A DNA stretch of 39,153 bases, from positions 1-39,153 of the forward strand of contig DBTY01000001.1 in assembly GCA_002307295.1 (NCBI GenBank). The letters are read 5' to 3'. Of this stretch, positions 25,956-34,282 are shown in pieces. Every line of letters begins with the position of its first letter. The first letter of the stretch is position 1. This DNA is from Ignavibacteriales bacterium UBA1304. GTDB lineage: Bacteria > Bacteroidota > Ignavibacteria > Ignavibacteriales > Ignavibacteriaceae. The notes under the pieces were generated by a model. The model was given only the letters and a program-made list of their open reading frames with translations, had not been told where the DNA came from and did not search any database. Position numbers and translations under genes: made by a program.

Positions 25956-28358
25956 ATGATAGGAAATAAATACGGAAATTTTTCAAAAGACGGGCGCGAA
26001 TTTATTATAACAGATCCCCGGACTCCCCGCCCATGGTTTAATTACATGTGGAACGATAATTACGCAGGATTAATTTCTCATACTGGCGGCGGATTCAGCT
26101 TTTTAGACACTCCGCGCGATAACAGATTAACACGAATGAGATACAACTGCCTGCCATGGGATAGACCTGGCAGATATGTAATTGTAAAAGACGCCGATAC
26201 TAACAAATACTGGTCTCTTAGCTGGGCTCCTACGCCAGATAGAGATTATAAAAAATACGAATGTCATCACGGACAGGGATATACAAAAATAATTACAGAA
26301 ATTAACGGCATCCGGGGCGAAATAACATACTTTGTTCCGTCAGATACTAACGCCGAAATCTGGCGCGTTAATCTTAAAAACCTCACAAACAAAAAAAGAA
26401 ATCTGGAGATTTATTCTTTTACAGAATTGCTTATGGGCAACGCTCTTAACGATTTGATTAATCAGCCCAATGATAAACATTTTACTGAAATTGTTTTTGA
26501 TAAAAAGAAAAAAGCATTAGTAGCTACAAGAAGATACTGGGTGTTGAACAAAAAAGTATCTGTAGCTCAACCAAATATTGACTGGAAGTATAAACTTTAT
26601 TTTACACAGACGCTTCCTATTACCGGTTTTGACGGAAGTCTTGATAACTTTATTGGAAGATGGCGTTCGGAATCGAATCCGGAATCTATTGAAACCGGGA
26701 AAATGAAAAACACTCAGATTACAGCCGGAGATCCGATTGCAGCGCTTCAATCCAAACTTTCGCTCGACGGAAAAGCGGAAAAAGATTTTGCCGTTATAAT
26801 GGCAGTCGCACCAAAAGAAGTTGAAGAACCGTATGAATTTCTTAATTGGAAATCCTTGACAAACGTTAAGGTAATTGACGAAAAAATAAAAACTTTAAAC
26901 GCTAAATGGGATAGTTATCTTTCTAATGTAAAAGTCGATACTCCTAAAAACAAATTTAATTTAATGCTAAACGTTTGGAATCAATATCAATCGGCCGTTA
27001 CGTTTGATATGGCTCGCAACTCTGGTTATTATCATGGCGGATTATTATTTGGCACAGGGATGCGCGATCAGTTCCAGGATATCATCGGCACAGTAATGGC
27101 TGAGCCGGACAGAGTGCGCGTAAGACTTCTCAATGCGCTCCGTTTTCAATTTAAAGACGGCTCGACTTTACACAACTTTTTTAAACTAACCGACTGGGGC
27201 GAAAGAACAAATCACTCCGATACTCCGCTCTGGATACCATTCGGTCTTATTGAATATCTGAATGAAACTGCCGACTTCTCTATCCTTGATGAAACGGTTA
27301 AGTTTTACGACGAAGGAGAAGGAACAGTTTACGAACATCTAAAAAAAGCTTTAGACTTTGCTATATCTGCTACAACAGAAAGAGGCATACCCAAAATAAT
27401 GAACGGAGACTGGAACGATACGCTTGACCATGTAGGGCCTCTTGGCAAAGGCGAAACTGTCTGGGGCGGATTCTTTTTAGCTTACGTATTAAGAAAAACT
27501 TTTGAACTGCTTGAATTTAAGAAAGACGATGAAACTCTAAATAGATGGAAGACCGCTTATGATAATTTAGGTAAAGTTATCAACGAAGTCGCCTGGGACG
27601 GCGAATGGTACATCCGCGCTTTTAGAGATAACGGCGAACCTCTTGGAACCCATGCACATAAACAAGGTAAAATATTTATCAATGCGCAAACATGGGCGGT
27701 AATATCCGGTTTAGCTCCCAAAGACAGAGCGGATAAATGCCTTGCCTCAGTTAAAAAATATTTAGCAAAACCAAACGGCATACAAATCTGCTGGCCTTCT
27801 TATACTGAAGTAGAAGATAATGTCGGTTTAATTAGCCGCTGCGTTCCTGGTAAAAAAGAAAACGGCGCAATTTTTAACCACGCCTCCTCCTGGTTTGTGC
27901 TGGCATCAATAATTAATGGCGACGCTGAATTTGCTTTTGAAATATACAGAAGAATGATGCCTTTGAACTCTTCTAAAAGAATTGACCGTTATGAAGTAGA
28001 GCCTTATGTTTATGCAGAGTACGTCACAAGCCCGGATCATCCTACCGAAGGTCAGGCAAGTCACTCATGGCTGACTGGTTCGGCAGTCTGGATGTTTAGA
28101 ATAGCGCTCGATTATATTCTTGGATTTAAAACTTCGCTAAAGGGCGTTTCTATTGAGCCAAACATTCCTTCCAAATGGAAAGAGTTTAAGGCCGAAAGAA
28201 AATTCCGCGGCAAAACATTAAAACTTACTGTTAAAAATCCTAAAGGGAAAAATAGCGGAATTACGAAAATTTATATTAATGGAAATGAAGCAGAATCGAC
28301 ATTTATCGATCCGGAAAAATTTGAAGGCGAAATTTTAGAAATCACGGCTATTTTATAA
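25956..28358 (+). CDS. GH94 disaccharide phosphorylase (cellobiose/chitobiose phosphorylase family)
   Basis: Cytoplasmic inverting phosphorylase that cleaves a beta-linked disaccharide with phosphate to give an alpha-sugar-1-phosphate. At 800 aa it has full family length. The N-terminal beta-sandwich starts YGNFSKDGREFIITDP. The (alpha/alpha)6 catalytic domain has RDQFQDIIG, and the proton donor Asp485 is in NGDWND. A segment ICWPSYTEVEDNVG and GQASHSWLTGSA complete the phosphate/sugar site. Cellobiose, chitobiose and other substrates are possible. Nearby NanE and phosphohexomutase genes make N,N'-diacetylchitobiose, or another GlcNAc-containing disaccharide, an attractive but unproven choice. 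First gene of an operon with the AAC(3)-like acetyltransferase and an aldose epimerase. Confidence 0.93.
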   Translation: MIGNKYGNFSKDGREFIITDPRTPRPWFNYMWNDNYAGLISHTGGGFSFLDTPRDNRLTRMRYNCLPWDRPGRYVIVKDADTNKYWSLSWAPTPDRDYKKYECHHGQGYTKIITEINGIRGEITYFVPSDTNAEIWRVNLKNLTNKKRNLEIYSFTELLMGNALNDLINQPNDKHFTEIVFDKKKKALVATRRYWVLNKKVSVAQPNIDWKYKLYFTQTLPITGFDGSLDNFIGRWRSESNPESIETGKMKNTQITAGDPIAALQSKLSLDGKAEKDFAVIMAVAPKEVEEPYEFLNWKSLTNVKVIDEKIKTLNAKWDSYLSNVKVDTPKNKFNLMLNVWNQYQSAVTFDMARNSGYYHGGLLFGTGMRDQFQDIIGTVMAEPDRVRVRLLNALRFQFKDGSTLHNFFKLTDWGERTNHSDTPLWIPFGLIEYLNETADFSILDETVKFYDEGEGTVYEHLKKALDFAISATTERGIPKIMNGDWNDTLDHVGPLGKGETVWGGFFLAYVLRKTFELLEFKKDDETLNRWKTAYDNLGKVINEVAWDGEWYIRAFRDNGEPLGTHAHKQGKIFINAQTWAVISGLAPKDRADKCLASVKKYLAKPNGIQICWPSYTEVEDNVGLISRCVPGKKENGAIFNHASSWFVLASIINGDAEFAFEIYRRMMPLNSSKRIDRYEVEPYVYAEYVTSPDHPTEGQASHSWLTGSAVWMFRIALDYILGFKTSLKGVSIEPNIPSKWKEFKAERKFRGKTLKLTVKNPKGKNSGITKIYINGNEAESTFIDPEKFEGEILEITAIL

Positions 28359-28378
28359 TCTGTTTATAATTTTTGTTT

Positions 28379-29182
28379 ATGAACGAAGACTTAAAACAAT
28401 TCCTGAAAAAGGCCGGATTAAAAAAATCCTGCCATACGTTAATTCATTCTTCATTCAGAAATATCCGGAATGCCTTCCCGGATATTTCAATTGAATATTT
28501 TATCCGGTCTTTGCAGGAAATTGTTACAGACGAAGGCTCTATTATTATGCCTGCGTTCACATATTGTTTTAAGAGGAGTTCTGGAGAATTTGAAGTATTC
28601 GATAAATTAAGTTCTCCATCTAAAATTGGCGCAGTTTCCGAAGTTTTTAGAAACATGCCAAATGTAATTAGAACCTCTTCCCCTACTCATTCTTTTTCTT
28701 TATGGGGCAAAGCCGCTAAAATTATTGGATGCGATAACTCGCCCGCTAGTCCTCTCGGCGCTGGAAGCGTTTTGGATTGGCTTGCTAATACGTCTTTATC
28801 CTATATTATTCTAGCAGGCGTAGATTTTTCCGCTTTAAGTTTTGGGCATTACTTAGAAGTAAAAGCCCCGGTTCCATGGCATAATATTTCGCCGTGGGAT
28901 TATCTTTCCGTAGAACCAATAGGAGCTTCAGCCTCCGGCGAACAAAAATTAATAGAACTCCCCGGATGCGCCAAGTCATTTATCAATTTTGAACGCTTTC
29001 TTATTGATAATGAAATTATTTCTTTTTATTATGAACATAATACAAAGTTCTTTTTTATTTCAACCAAAACCTTGATTAAACACGGATTAAGCTATTTCTC
29101 CAAGCAATATAAGTCTTTACTTTGCAATGCAGGAACCTGTCAGGCGTGCGACTCAAGACGAAAACAAACCAATATATATTAA
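28379..29182 (+). CDS. AAC(3)-family N-acetyltransferase-like protein
   Basis: A 267-aa member of the aminoglycoside 3-N-acetyltransferase (Antibiotic_NAT) family, which moves acetyl from acetyl-CoA to an amino group. ATG at 28379 is preferred to a TTG two codons earlier. Typical features are the LIHSSF start, EGSIIMPAFTY, the SPTHSFSLWGKAA segment, and GVDFSALSFGHYLE that forms the acetyl-CoA/catalytic region. The C-terminal CNAGTCQACDSRRK tail with two cysteines is unusual. The gene lies 20 bp after the GH94 phosphorylase and 1 bp before the mutarotase. An amino-sugar acetyltransferase is thus more likely than a resistance gene, but resistance is not excluded. Confidence 0.82.
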   Translation: MNEDLKQFLKKAGLKKSCHTLIHSSFRNIRNAFPDISIEYFIRSLQEIVTDEGSIIMPAFTYCFKRSSGEFEVFDKLSSPSKIGAVSEVFRNMPNVIRTSSPTHSFSLWGKAAKIIGCDNSPASPLGAGSVLDWLANTSLSYIILAGVDFSALSFGHYLEVKAPVPWHNISPWDYLSVEPIGASASGEQKLIELPGCAKSFINFERFLIDNEIISFYYEHNTKFFFISTKTLIKHGLSYFSKQYKSLLCNAGTCQACDSRRKQTNIY

Positions 29183-29183
29183 T

Positions 29184-30194
29184 ATGAAAAGATTCAGTTT
29201 ACAGGATTCAAAATTTTTTAGTTATAACACTATAACATTAACCGATACAAAAACCTCTAACTCTATTGAAATAGCCTTACGCGGCGCAAATGTTTTAAAC
29301 TATATAATAGATAAGAACGGAGAAAAAGTAAATATCATTGACGGATTCCAGACTCTTGAAGAATTTGAAGCCGGGAATGGCGCCCGAAGTTTTATTATGG
29401 CTCCGTATTCAAATAAAATAGATAATTACGAATACGAATTTAAAGACGCCAAATATAAAATTGAACCGAATCCTTCCGGCGTTTCATTAAGACATGGCTT
29501 AGTTTCAAGATTGAATTTTGAGATTTACTCGGTTAATATTTTAGAAGAATGCATTGAATTGACTTTATATACCAATAAATTGCGTCGAGCAGATTATCCC
29601 GGCTACCCATTTGACGTTAACGTTTTTGTTAAATTTTCTTTTTATGGCGATCAATTAAAAATAGAAATTATAGGCGAAAATAAAGGGAAAGAATCAGCTC
29701 CTTTTGGAGCCGGATGGCATTCTTATTTCAAAACCTCGGAAAACGGAATAGACCATTTGCAATTAGAGCTAAACGCAAACCAGATAATTCTTATTGATAA
29801 AAATTCCGTTCCGCTAAACGGCATTGCGGCATACTCCAATATTGAAGAGAACCCGAAACTGGATTTTAGAAAAACGCGTCCGTCAAAAGAACGAATCTTT
29901 GGCGAACAGCCTATTGACGTTTGTTTTACTGCGCTTACAGATAAAAAAGATGAATTTTACGAAACTATTCTATCGGATTTTCAAAATGGAATTGAATTAA
30001 CAATATTTCAAAGCAGCGGCGTAGTTTATACGTTTACAGGAGAAAGTTTATCGATGCGTCCGCGCAAAGCCGTAGCTATTGAACCGGTTGAATTTATGAC
30101 AGATTCTTACAACAGACCCGAATGCGCCGAAGCGCTGGAATTAAAACCGGGTAAAACTAAAAGCTTTACATTCGGAGTAAAAGTTAAATATTAA
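29184..30194 (+). CDS. Aldose 1-epimerase (mutarotase) family protein
   Basis: Interconverts alpha and beta anomers of free aldoses, or in some relatives hexose-6-phosphates, 336 aa. The ATG at 29184 is 1 bp beyond the previous stop; a longer in-frame start at 29127 would overlap it. Characteristic segments are FIMAPYSNKIDNYEYEF, SLRHGLVSRLNFEI, GWHSYFK (the family's catalytic histidine region), DVCFTAL and the C-terminal AIEPVEFMTDSYNRPE, which carries the catalytic glutamate. It belongs to the GH94 operon, where it would equilibrate the sugar released by phosphorolysis. Confidence 0.9.
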   Translation: MKRFSLQDSKFFSYNTITLTDTKTSNSIEIALRGANVLNYIIDKNGEKVNIIDGFQTLEEFEAGNGARSFIMAPYSNKIDNYEYEFKDAKYKIEPNPSGVSLRHGLVSRLNFEIYSVNILEECIELTLYTNKLRRADYPGYPFDVNVFVKFSFYGDQLKIEIIGENKGKESAPFGAGWHSYFKTSENGIDHLQLELNANQIILIDKNSVPLNGIAAYSNIEENPKLDFRKTRPSKERIFGEQPIDVCFTALTDKKDEFYETILSDFQNGIELTIFQSSGVVYTFTGESLSMRPRKAVAIEPVEFMTDSYNRPECAEALELKPGKTKSFTFGVKVKY

Positions 30195-30248
30195 GCTGTA
30201 TTAGCTATCAGAAAGAGTTTTTCATTTAGGGTTATTTATATAAAAAAT

Positions 30249-30902
30249 TTATTCAGCGTCAGGCATATTGTCTATATCTTCATCTATCTGACGCAGAATA
30301 TTTTTTATAAGATCGTAGTTATATCCGCGCGACATTAAAAATGTAATCAGTTTTTGTTTTAGTTTTAGCGGCTCCATATTACGCTTGTTAAGCGTGTTCT
30401 TTTTTTTCTTTGCAAGAGCTATTGCATTATCAATCTCAGAATCCCCTTCGCCAAATAATTCCGAAATTACTTTTTCAATTATTTCCGGTTTAACAGCTTT
30501 TTGAATCAAACCTGATTTGACTTTATTCCTGCCCCAAAGTTTATTCTTTATATTTTCATTAGCGTAGTTAATAGCAAATACATAATCGTCAAGAAGTTTT
30601 TTTTCAAGCAATTCTTCAATCACGTCAAGGACTAATTCTTTTTCATATTTTTTACGGAGTAGTTTAGTTTTTAGTTCGTTTGAGGAATGATACCTGTTTG
30701 CAAGAAACCTTACCGCGGATCTTTTTATAAAATACTTTCTATTTTCCGTTACATAAAAAGCAAAACGGTCTTCGGAGATTTCGTCGCCGCTCCGCAGACC
30801 GTTTTTCATAAATACTTCAAGGGAAAGAAACAGTTTTTCGCCATTATCTAAATGGAGGACAATTGTGTTTTCGTCCTTCCTGTTAATAGCGGATATTTTC
30901 AT
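30249..30902 (-). CDS. recX: RecA regulatory protein RecX
   Basis: Modulator of RecA filaments, 217 aa, with the three-helix repeats of the family: ANRYHSSNELKTKLLRKKYEKELV, LLDDYVFAINYANEN and a final GYNYDLIKNILRQ. The basic, helical C-terminal two thirds match RecX. An N-terminal beta segment (INRKDENTIVLHLDNGEKLFL) is the extension seen in Bacteroidota-like RecX. The ATG overlaps the recA stop by 4 bp, so synthesis is coupled to recA. Confidence 0.93.
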   Translation of the reverse strand: MKISAINRKDENTIVLHLDNGEKLFLSLEVFMKNGLRSGDEISEDRFAFYVTENRKYFIKRSAVRFLANRYHSSNELKTKLLRKKYEKELVLDVIEELLEKKLLDDYVFAINYANENIKNKLWGRNKVKSGLIQKAVKPEIIEKVISELFGEGDSEIDNAIALAKKKKNTLNKRNMEPLKLKQKLITFLMSRGYNYDLIKNILRQIDEDIDNMPDAE

Positions 30903-31993
30903 TTGCCTTCTTGTTTACTGCTTTTTTTCTCTTTTGCAGAGTTTTTCTCTGTTTCAGTCTGTTCAGCAGGAGCTGCAATTTCCTTAACAGCGTCTTCCTT
31001 AATAAGACCCAGTTTCTTTTTAATTTCAATTGAAAGTTTTTCAAACATTTCAGGATATTCGGCTAACTTTTGTTTGAACTGATCTCGTCCCTGGAATCGG
31101 TCTTCTCCATAAGTAAACCAGGCTCCGCTCTTTTTAACAATTCCAAGATTTACGCCAATATCCGTTAAGTCGCCTGTTTTGCTAATGCCTTCATTATACA
31201 AAATATCAAATTCAACTTCCTTAAACGGAGGAGCCACTTTGCTTTTTACGACTTTAACTTTTGTTCTGTTGCCTATAACTTCGTTGCCGTCTTTAATAGC
31301 TGCTATACGTCTGATATCAAGCCTTACGGAAGCATAAAATTTTAGCGCGTTGCCGCCTGTAGTAGTTTCAGGGTTGCCGAACATAATGCCAATTTTGCTT
31401 CTTAGTTGATTAATAAAAATCACAGAAGTTTTAGATTTTGAAATTGCGCCGGTAAGTTTACGCAATGCCTGCGACATAAGACGCGCCTGCATAGCCATAA
31501 CAGCGTCGCCCATCTCGCCTTCAATTTCAGCGCGCGGAACAAGCGCAGCTACAGAATCAATAACAATTATATCTAACGCGTTGCTTCTTACTAAAGTATC
31601 TGTAATTTCAAGAGCCTGTTCGCCAAAGTCAGGTTGAGAAATAAGCAGATTCATAGTATCAACTCCAAGGCGTTTAGCGTAATTTACGTCAAGCGCATGT
31701 TCAGCGTCTATAAAAGCGGCAAGTCCGCCAAGTTTTTGCGCTTCTGCAATTATATGCAAACATAAAGTAGTTTTTCCGCTTGATTCAGGACCGTAAATTT
31801 CTGTTATTCTACCGCGTGGAATACCGCCTATACCCAACGCTACATCCAGAGATAAAGAGCCTGTTGGAATAGATTCTACAGGGTTGATAACCCCGTCGCC
31901 AAGTTTCATTATAGAGCCTTTACCGTATGCTTTCTCTATTCCGGCTATAGCCTCATCAATGCTTTTTAATTTTGCTTCTTGTTCGGAACTCAT
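30899..31993 (-). CDS. recA: RecA recombinase
   Basis: ATP-dependent strand-exchange protein and SOS coprotease, 364 aa. The Walker A loop is GPESSGKT at residues 68-75. Other signatures are IDAEHALD, QPDFGEQALEI, IIVIDSVAALVP (Walker B) and the loop FINQLRSKIGIMFGNPETTTGGNALKFYAS. The C-terminal tail after about residue 335 is lysine- and glutamate-rich. AGGAG lies 5 nt before the ATG. The start is 13 bp after thpR and is preceded by no LexA-like palindrome, so it is probably transcribed with the cinA-thpR genes upstream. Confidence 0.98.
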   Translation of the reverse strand: MSSEQEAKLKSIDEAIAGIEKAYGKGSIMKLGDGVINPVESIPTGSLSLDVALGIGGIPRGRITEIYGPESSGKTTLCLHIIAEAQKLGGLAAFIDAEHALDVNYAKRLGVDTMNLLISQPDFGEQALEITDTLVRSNALDIIVIDSVAALVPRAEIEGEMGDAVMAMQARLMSQALRKLTGAISKSKTSVIFINQLRSKIGIMFGNPETTTGGNALKFYASVRLDIRRIAAIKDGNEVIGNRTKVKVVKSKVAPPFKEVEFDILYNEGISKTGDLTDIGVNLGIVKKSGAWFTYGEDRFQGRDQFKQKLAEYPEMFEKLSIEIKKKLGLIKEDAVKEIAAPAEQTETEKNSAKEKKSSKQEGK

Positions 31994-32006
31994 TAATGCT
32001 CCTGTT

Positions 32007-32558
32007 TTATATTACTAAATTTTTAATTACAAAATACTTTGACCCCTTTGGGGTTAATTCGCTTTTCATCAGTGCAATAGTTTCGGGTTTGAAACTTATC
32101 CTTTCAAATTTTACTTCTTTCATCTTATTAATCGCCTCTATATTTTCGCCTTCTTTTAACCTTATTAGCGTTAGGTGCGATTTGAATTTTCTTTCTTCTT
32201 TGGCAAAGCCGATTTCGGCAAGGCTTTCATCAATATGCTGCACAAATTTAAGAAGTAATTCATTAAAATTACAATCAATCCAAAAAATAGCAGGTTTATT
32301 ATTTTTTTCAAAAAAACCGAAATTAGAAAATTCCAGAGTCAGTTCGTCAAAACTCTGTTGTGCAATACTCAAAGTATTTATTATTGTTTCAACTCTTGCT
32401 TCTTCAATTTCGCCAATAAATTTTAGAGTAATGTGCAGATTTTTTTTGGGAATCCACCTATAATCATAAAAACTATTGCCCATGTTATTTTTTATTATTT
32501 CAAATATCTGGTCAATAGTATGGTTAGGAATTGTTAAAGAAATAAAAGTTCTAATCAT
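32007..32558 (-). CDS. thpR: RNA 2',3'-cyclic phosphodiesterase (LigT/2H family)
   Basis: A 183-aa member of the 2H phosphoesterase superfamily with the two signature motifs HITLKF and HLTLIRL, and the opening RTFISLTIP. It opens 2',3'-cyclic phosphates on RNA and was first seen as a tRNA ligase. ATG at 32558 is preferred over the TTG immediately before it. The start overlaps the end of cinA by 8 bp, so translation is coupled. The cinA-thpR-recA order is a common arrangement. Confidence 0.92.
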   Translation of the reverse strand: MIRTFISLTIPNHTIDQIFEIIKNNMGNSFYDYRWIPKKNLHITLKFIGEIEEARVETIINTLSIAQQSFDELTLEFSNFGFFEKNNKPAIFWIDCNFNELLLKFVQHIDESLAEIGFAKEERKFKSHLTLIRLKEGENIEAINKMKEVKFERISFKPETIALMKSELTPKGSKYFVIKNLVI

Positions 32559-33807
32559 CAATACTGATTCCTAAAATGTGTTTTCTCAGCACATCTAATG
32601 CGGCCTGCGCCGTCCGTTCTTTATTAATAAGCCTGTTGCTGCCAAAAATTACTTTTTTTGCAGTACAAACTTTATCGTCGCATATTCCAATAAAAGCCAG
32701 ACCTACTGGTTTATCGCCAACTGCTCCGGTAGGTCCCATAATACCTGTTACCGAAAGCCCAATATCAGTTCCGCTAACAGCCTTAATTCCTTCGGCCATT
32801 TGCCTTGCCACCTGAAAACTAACCGCTCCGTTCTTAGTAATCATTTCTTCATCTACTTTAAGCAGCTCAACTTTTGAACCATTGCTGTAAGAAATGACTC
32901 CTCTTTCAAAAAATTTAGAGCTTCCGTTTACATTTGTAAGCATGTTGGAAATCATTCCTCCCGTGCAGGATTCTGCTACGGCAAGAGTATAACCTCTTTC
33001 TTCCAAAAGACGCGCCACTACTTCTTCCAGAGTTTCTTCATCGCGTCCAAATATATATCTGCCTATTTTGCTTCTAAGTTTTTGTTCTATTTCATCAAGT
33101 TTATTTTTAGCTTCTTTATCTGTTTTTTCAGTTACAGTAATTCTCATCTTTACGCCAAACTGACTCGGTAGAAATGCTAGTTTAGCTCCCTGCAAAAGTT
33201 CGTTAATATCGCCAACTTTTTCAAATAATAGCGATTCCCCTATTCCAGTTGTTAATAATGTAGTTCTCTTAATTACTATATTGCCAGCGCTGGTTTTTTC
33301 AGCAATTTTAGGAATTATATAAGTGCGCATCATTTCTTTCATTTCAAAAGGAACGCCCGGCATAACTACCATAATTTTTTCGTTTTGTTCAATCCAAATT
33401 CCTGGAGCTGTTCCATTTCCATTCCTAATAGTCTTTGCAGATTTCGGAACAAGAGCCTGCCCTTCGTTCACTTTAGCCATTTCCATATTTCGTCTTTTGA
33501 AATAGGCTTTAACGTCTTCCATAACTTCTTCGTCCAATACTAATTCAGTATTGAAGTATTTGACAACGCATGCTTTTGTAATATCATCGTGCGTCGGGCC
33601 AAGACCGCCAGTAACAATGACCAAGTCATTCTCCTTTAAGGCGGAGTCAAATTGATCCAAGATGGCAGATTCTTCATCGCCCACCGTAACAGACTTAGTA
33701 ATCGCTACGCTTAAGTTTATCAGAGCTTCTCCAATAAACGCCGCATTAGTGTTAATAGTTTGCCCGATGAGAATTTCATCGCCAATAGTTAATATTTGAG
33801 CTTTCAT
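32551..33807 (-). CDS. cinA: CinA family: nicotinamide-nucleotide amidase / competence-damage protein
   Basis: A 418-aa two-domain protein. The N-terminal ~170 residues form a MoaB/Mog-like domain (ILTIGDEILIGQTINTNAAFI, VIVTGGLGPTHDDITK, VMPGVPFEM), associated with ADP-ribose pyrophosphatase activity. The C-terminal domain (AVAESCTGGMISNMLTNV onward, ending GDKPVGLAFIG) is the NMN deamidase that recycles nicotinamide mononucleotide. Length and domain order match full CinA. It follows pgpA by 3 bp and leads into thpR and recA. Confidence 0.96.
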   Translation of the reverse strand: MKAQILTIGDEILIGQTINTNAAFIGEALINLSVAITKSVTVGDEESAILDQFDSALKENDLVIVTGGLGPTHDDITKACVVKYFNTELVLDEEVMEDVKAYFKRRNMEMAKVNEGQALVPKSAKTIRNGNGTAPGIWIEQNEKIMVVMPGVPFEMKEMMRTYIIPKIAEKTSAGNIVIKRTTLLTTGIGESLLFEKVGDINELLQGAKLAFLPSQFGVKMRITVTEKTDKEAKNKLDEIEQKLRSKIGRYIFGRDEETLEEVVARLLEERGYTLAVAESCTGGMISNMLTNVNGSSKFFERGVISYSNGSKVELLKVDEEMITKNGAVSFQVARQMAEGIKAVSGTDIGLSVTGIMGPTGAVGDKPVGLAFIGICDDKVCTAKKVIFGSNRLINKERTAQAALDVLRKHILGISIDD

Positions 33808-33810
33808 TTT

Positions 33811-34260
33811 TTAAAAAGGTAATTTAATTTTTAAATATCCAAGTCCCATTAACGACACATGCATAATTATTAAGGTGTAAAATGCAGAAACCACGTCATC
33901 CATCATTATGCCCCATCCGCCTTTAAGACTTTCTAATTTGTTCGCAGGGTATGGTTTTACTATATCAAGCAAACGCCAGATGAGAAAAGCGGCTAACGAG
34001 ACGATCAAGTTTTTAGGCAGAAATAAGAGCGAAATCCATGTTCCTACAACTTCGTCAATAGTACATTCAGAAGGATCTTTGCCATATCTTTTCTCAAAGT
34101 CATCGCCTATAATAACTCCATATAAAAACAATAAAACTATAGCTGTGCAGATAATACTGGGATTTTCAAAGTTAGGAATATAATAAATCAGTAAAGCCGC
34201 AAGGCTTCCAAATGTGCCGGAAGCAAACGAAATATATCCGGTATAAAACCCGGAACCCAA
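33811..34260 (-). CDS. pgpA: Phosphatidylglycerophosphatase A
   Basis: Dephosphorylates phosphatidylglycerophosphate in the inner membrane, completing phosphatidylglycerol synthesis after the adjacent pgsA. Conserved segments are GSGFYTGYISFASGTFGSL, the acidic ECTIDEVVGTW and RLLDIVKPYPANKLESLKGGWGIMMDDVVSA, which carries the catalytic acidic residues. Hydrophobic helices cover the rest. The given start is TTG at 34260, which lacks a ribosome-binding site and leaves only the GSG loop. The frame stays open upstream as IKQFDKLL back to an ATC codon at 34281, with AGAGG 5 nt before it. The true N-terminus may therefore be 7 residues longer, from a rare ATC start. Confidence 0.92.
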   Translation of the reverse strand: MGSGFYTGYISFASGTFGSLAALLIYYIPNFENPSIICTAIVLLFLYGVIIGDDFEKRYGKDPSECTIDEVVGTWISLLFLPKNLIVSLAAFLIWRLLDIVKPYPANKLESLKGGWGIMMDDVVSAFYTLIIMHVSLMGLGYLKIKLPF

Positions 34261-34282
34261 TAATTTGTCAAATTGTTTGATA

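Noticed and set aside
26660..26700. A TTCGGAATCGAATCC stretch that resembles the T-arm of a tRNA.
   Set aside because: It lies inside the conserved GH94 coding sequence, and no acceptor or anticodon stem can be built around it.
28379..29182. Acquired aminoglycoside resistance gene.
   Set aside because: No mobile element flanks it and base composition matches its neighbours. It is tightly packed in a sugar operon, so a metabolic role is more likely, although activity on drugs cannot be excluded.
31994..32060. LexA/SOS box upstream of recA.
   Set aside because: Only 13 bp separate thpR and recA and no LexA-type palindrome was found there; recA seems to be transcribed from further upstream.
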